In this document: positions 63,593 through 64,000 of the stretch, piece by piece | Position numbering within the stretch: position 1 is the stretch's first letter | Layout: each line of letters starts with the position of its first letter | NCBI GenBank assembly: GCA_003184365.1 | Contig: NKYR01000034.1 | Span: forward strand, 59,686-123,685 | Source: Evernia prunastri | Taxonomy: Eukaryota; Ascomycota; Lecanoromycetes; Lecanorales; Parmeliaceae | Length of the DNA stretch: 64,000 nucleotides | Direction: 5' to 3' | Made by a program: the position numbers and the translations under genes | The notes under the pieces: generated by a model | What the model was told of the DNA's origin: nothing | The model's database searches: none | What the model saw: the letters and a program-made list of their open reading frames with translations, nothing else

Positions 63593-64000
63593 ATCCGCAC
63601 CCACGACGTACATCGAGCAAAGGGTAATCCGTGATACCCTTTCCCGTCGCTGATTCAGACGATGTAGTCTGCAGCAACAAGAGATACTCCACGCAGCCAC
63701 CGTGACTTCTATCCCGTGGGCACATGACTTCACTTTACCGTCTCGCTGCTCGCTGGATGTGGGCTTACTCGACGTTGCAGGTGCAGGTGAATTAGTTTCG
63801 ATCAAAGTCGAGGATTGACTCATTAGCACTGATCAGAGAGTGAGCCTTTAAGTAGTAATATTGTTTCTGGGGTTCACTTGAGACAAGGCTTTGGTAGATG
63901 CTTCGGTAGATGGGGACTAATAAGGACTTGAGACACTGACGGTCGGCCGACTTGAGTACGAGAATCAGGCATGCCCTGATTGACATAGAACAAACTTTGC
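63593..64000. other. Right edge, no gene seen
   Basis: Downstream of the surface-protein gene. Short minus-strand frames only, no motifs. Confidence 0.5.

Overview
This window looks like nuclear DNA of a filamentous ascomycete (Pezizomycotina; Leotiomycetes or Dothideomycetes are my best guesses, class not provable here). The reasons are monocistronic genes on both strands, introns mostly of 45-60 nt with GT(A/G)NGT donors, fungal families (Rvs161, Ytp1, Smp3, a pmd1-type ABC pump, CMKC) and one stretch with dinucleotide bias typical of repeat-induced point mutation (RIP).

Layout. 0-1 kb: the end of a Ty3/gypsy retrotransposon (chromodomain, polypurine tract, 3' LTR) behind a one-N assembly gap. 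2-50 kb: a conserved housekeeping chromosome arm holding Rvs161, a Hal4-type kinase, Smp3, Rad23, a 4-TM protein, a small broken gene, eIF6, Bet5, homoserine kinase, a CaMKK-type kinase, Skp1, ribosomal protein eL39, an ABCB transporter, Swi5, Ytp1-like, a 7-TM protein, Kin17, a Derlin, Cbf5, Gid9, Bmt5 and a fungal multi-pass membrane protein. 50-64 kb: an accessory segment with an amidase relic, a broken kinase-Sel1-TPR gene, a 106-residue orphan, a RIP-mutated AT-rich block with a younger LTR element nested in it (second one-N gap), a Pol III-like and hairpin-rich GC island, a patatin-like phospholipase, a duplicated non-coding module and a mucin-like single-pass surface protein.

Functional themes. 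Several core genes concern ribosome production (eIF6, eL39, Cbf5, Bmt5) and ubiquitin or protein quality control (Rad23, Skp1, Gid9, Derlin). They are not an operon; neighbours are often convergent or divergent. A roughly 310-330 bp terminal-inverted-repeat element (MITE) occurs twice, each time about 115-130 bp upstream of the start codon of a ribosome-related gene (eL39, Bmt5). The accessory end carries kinase, TPR and patatin modules, which are the parts fungal NLR-like self/non-self proteins are built from, although no NACHT or NB-ARC domain is visible.

Gene models were spliced by hand from the sequence. For most genes the exon lengths add up to an open frame and the joins restore family motifs. 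No rRNA, intact tRNA, CRISPR or prokaryotic feature was seen.
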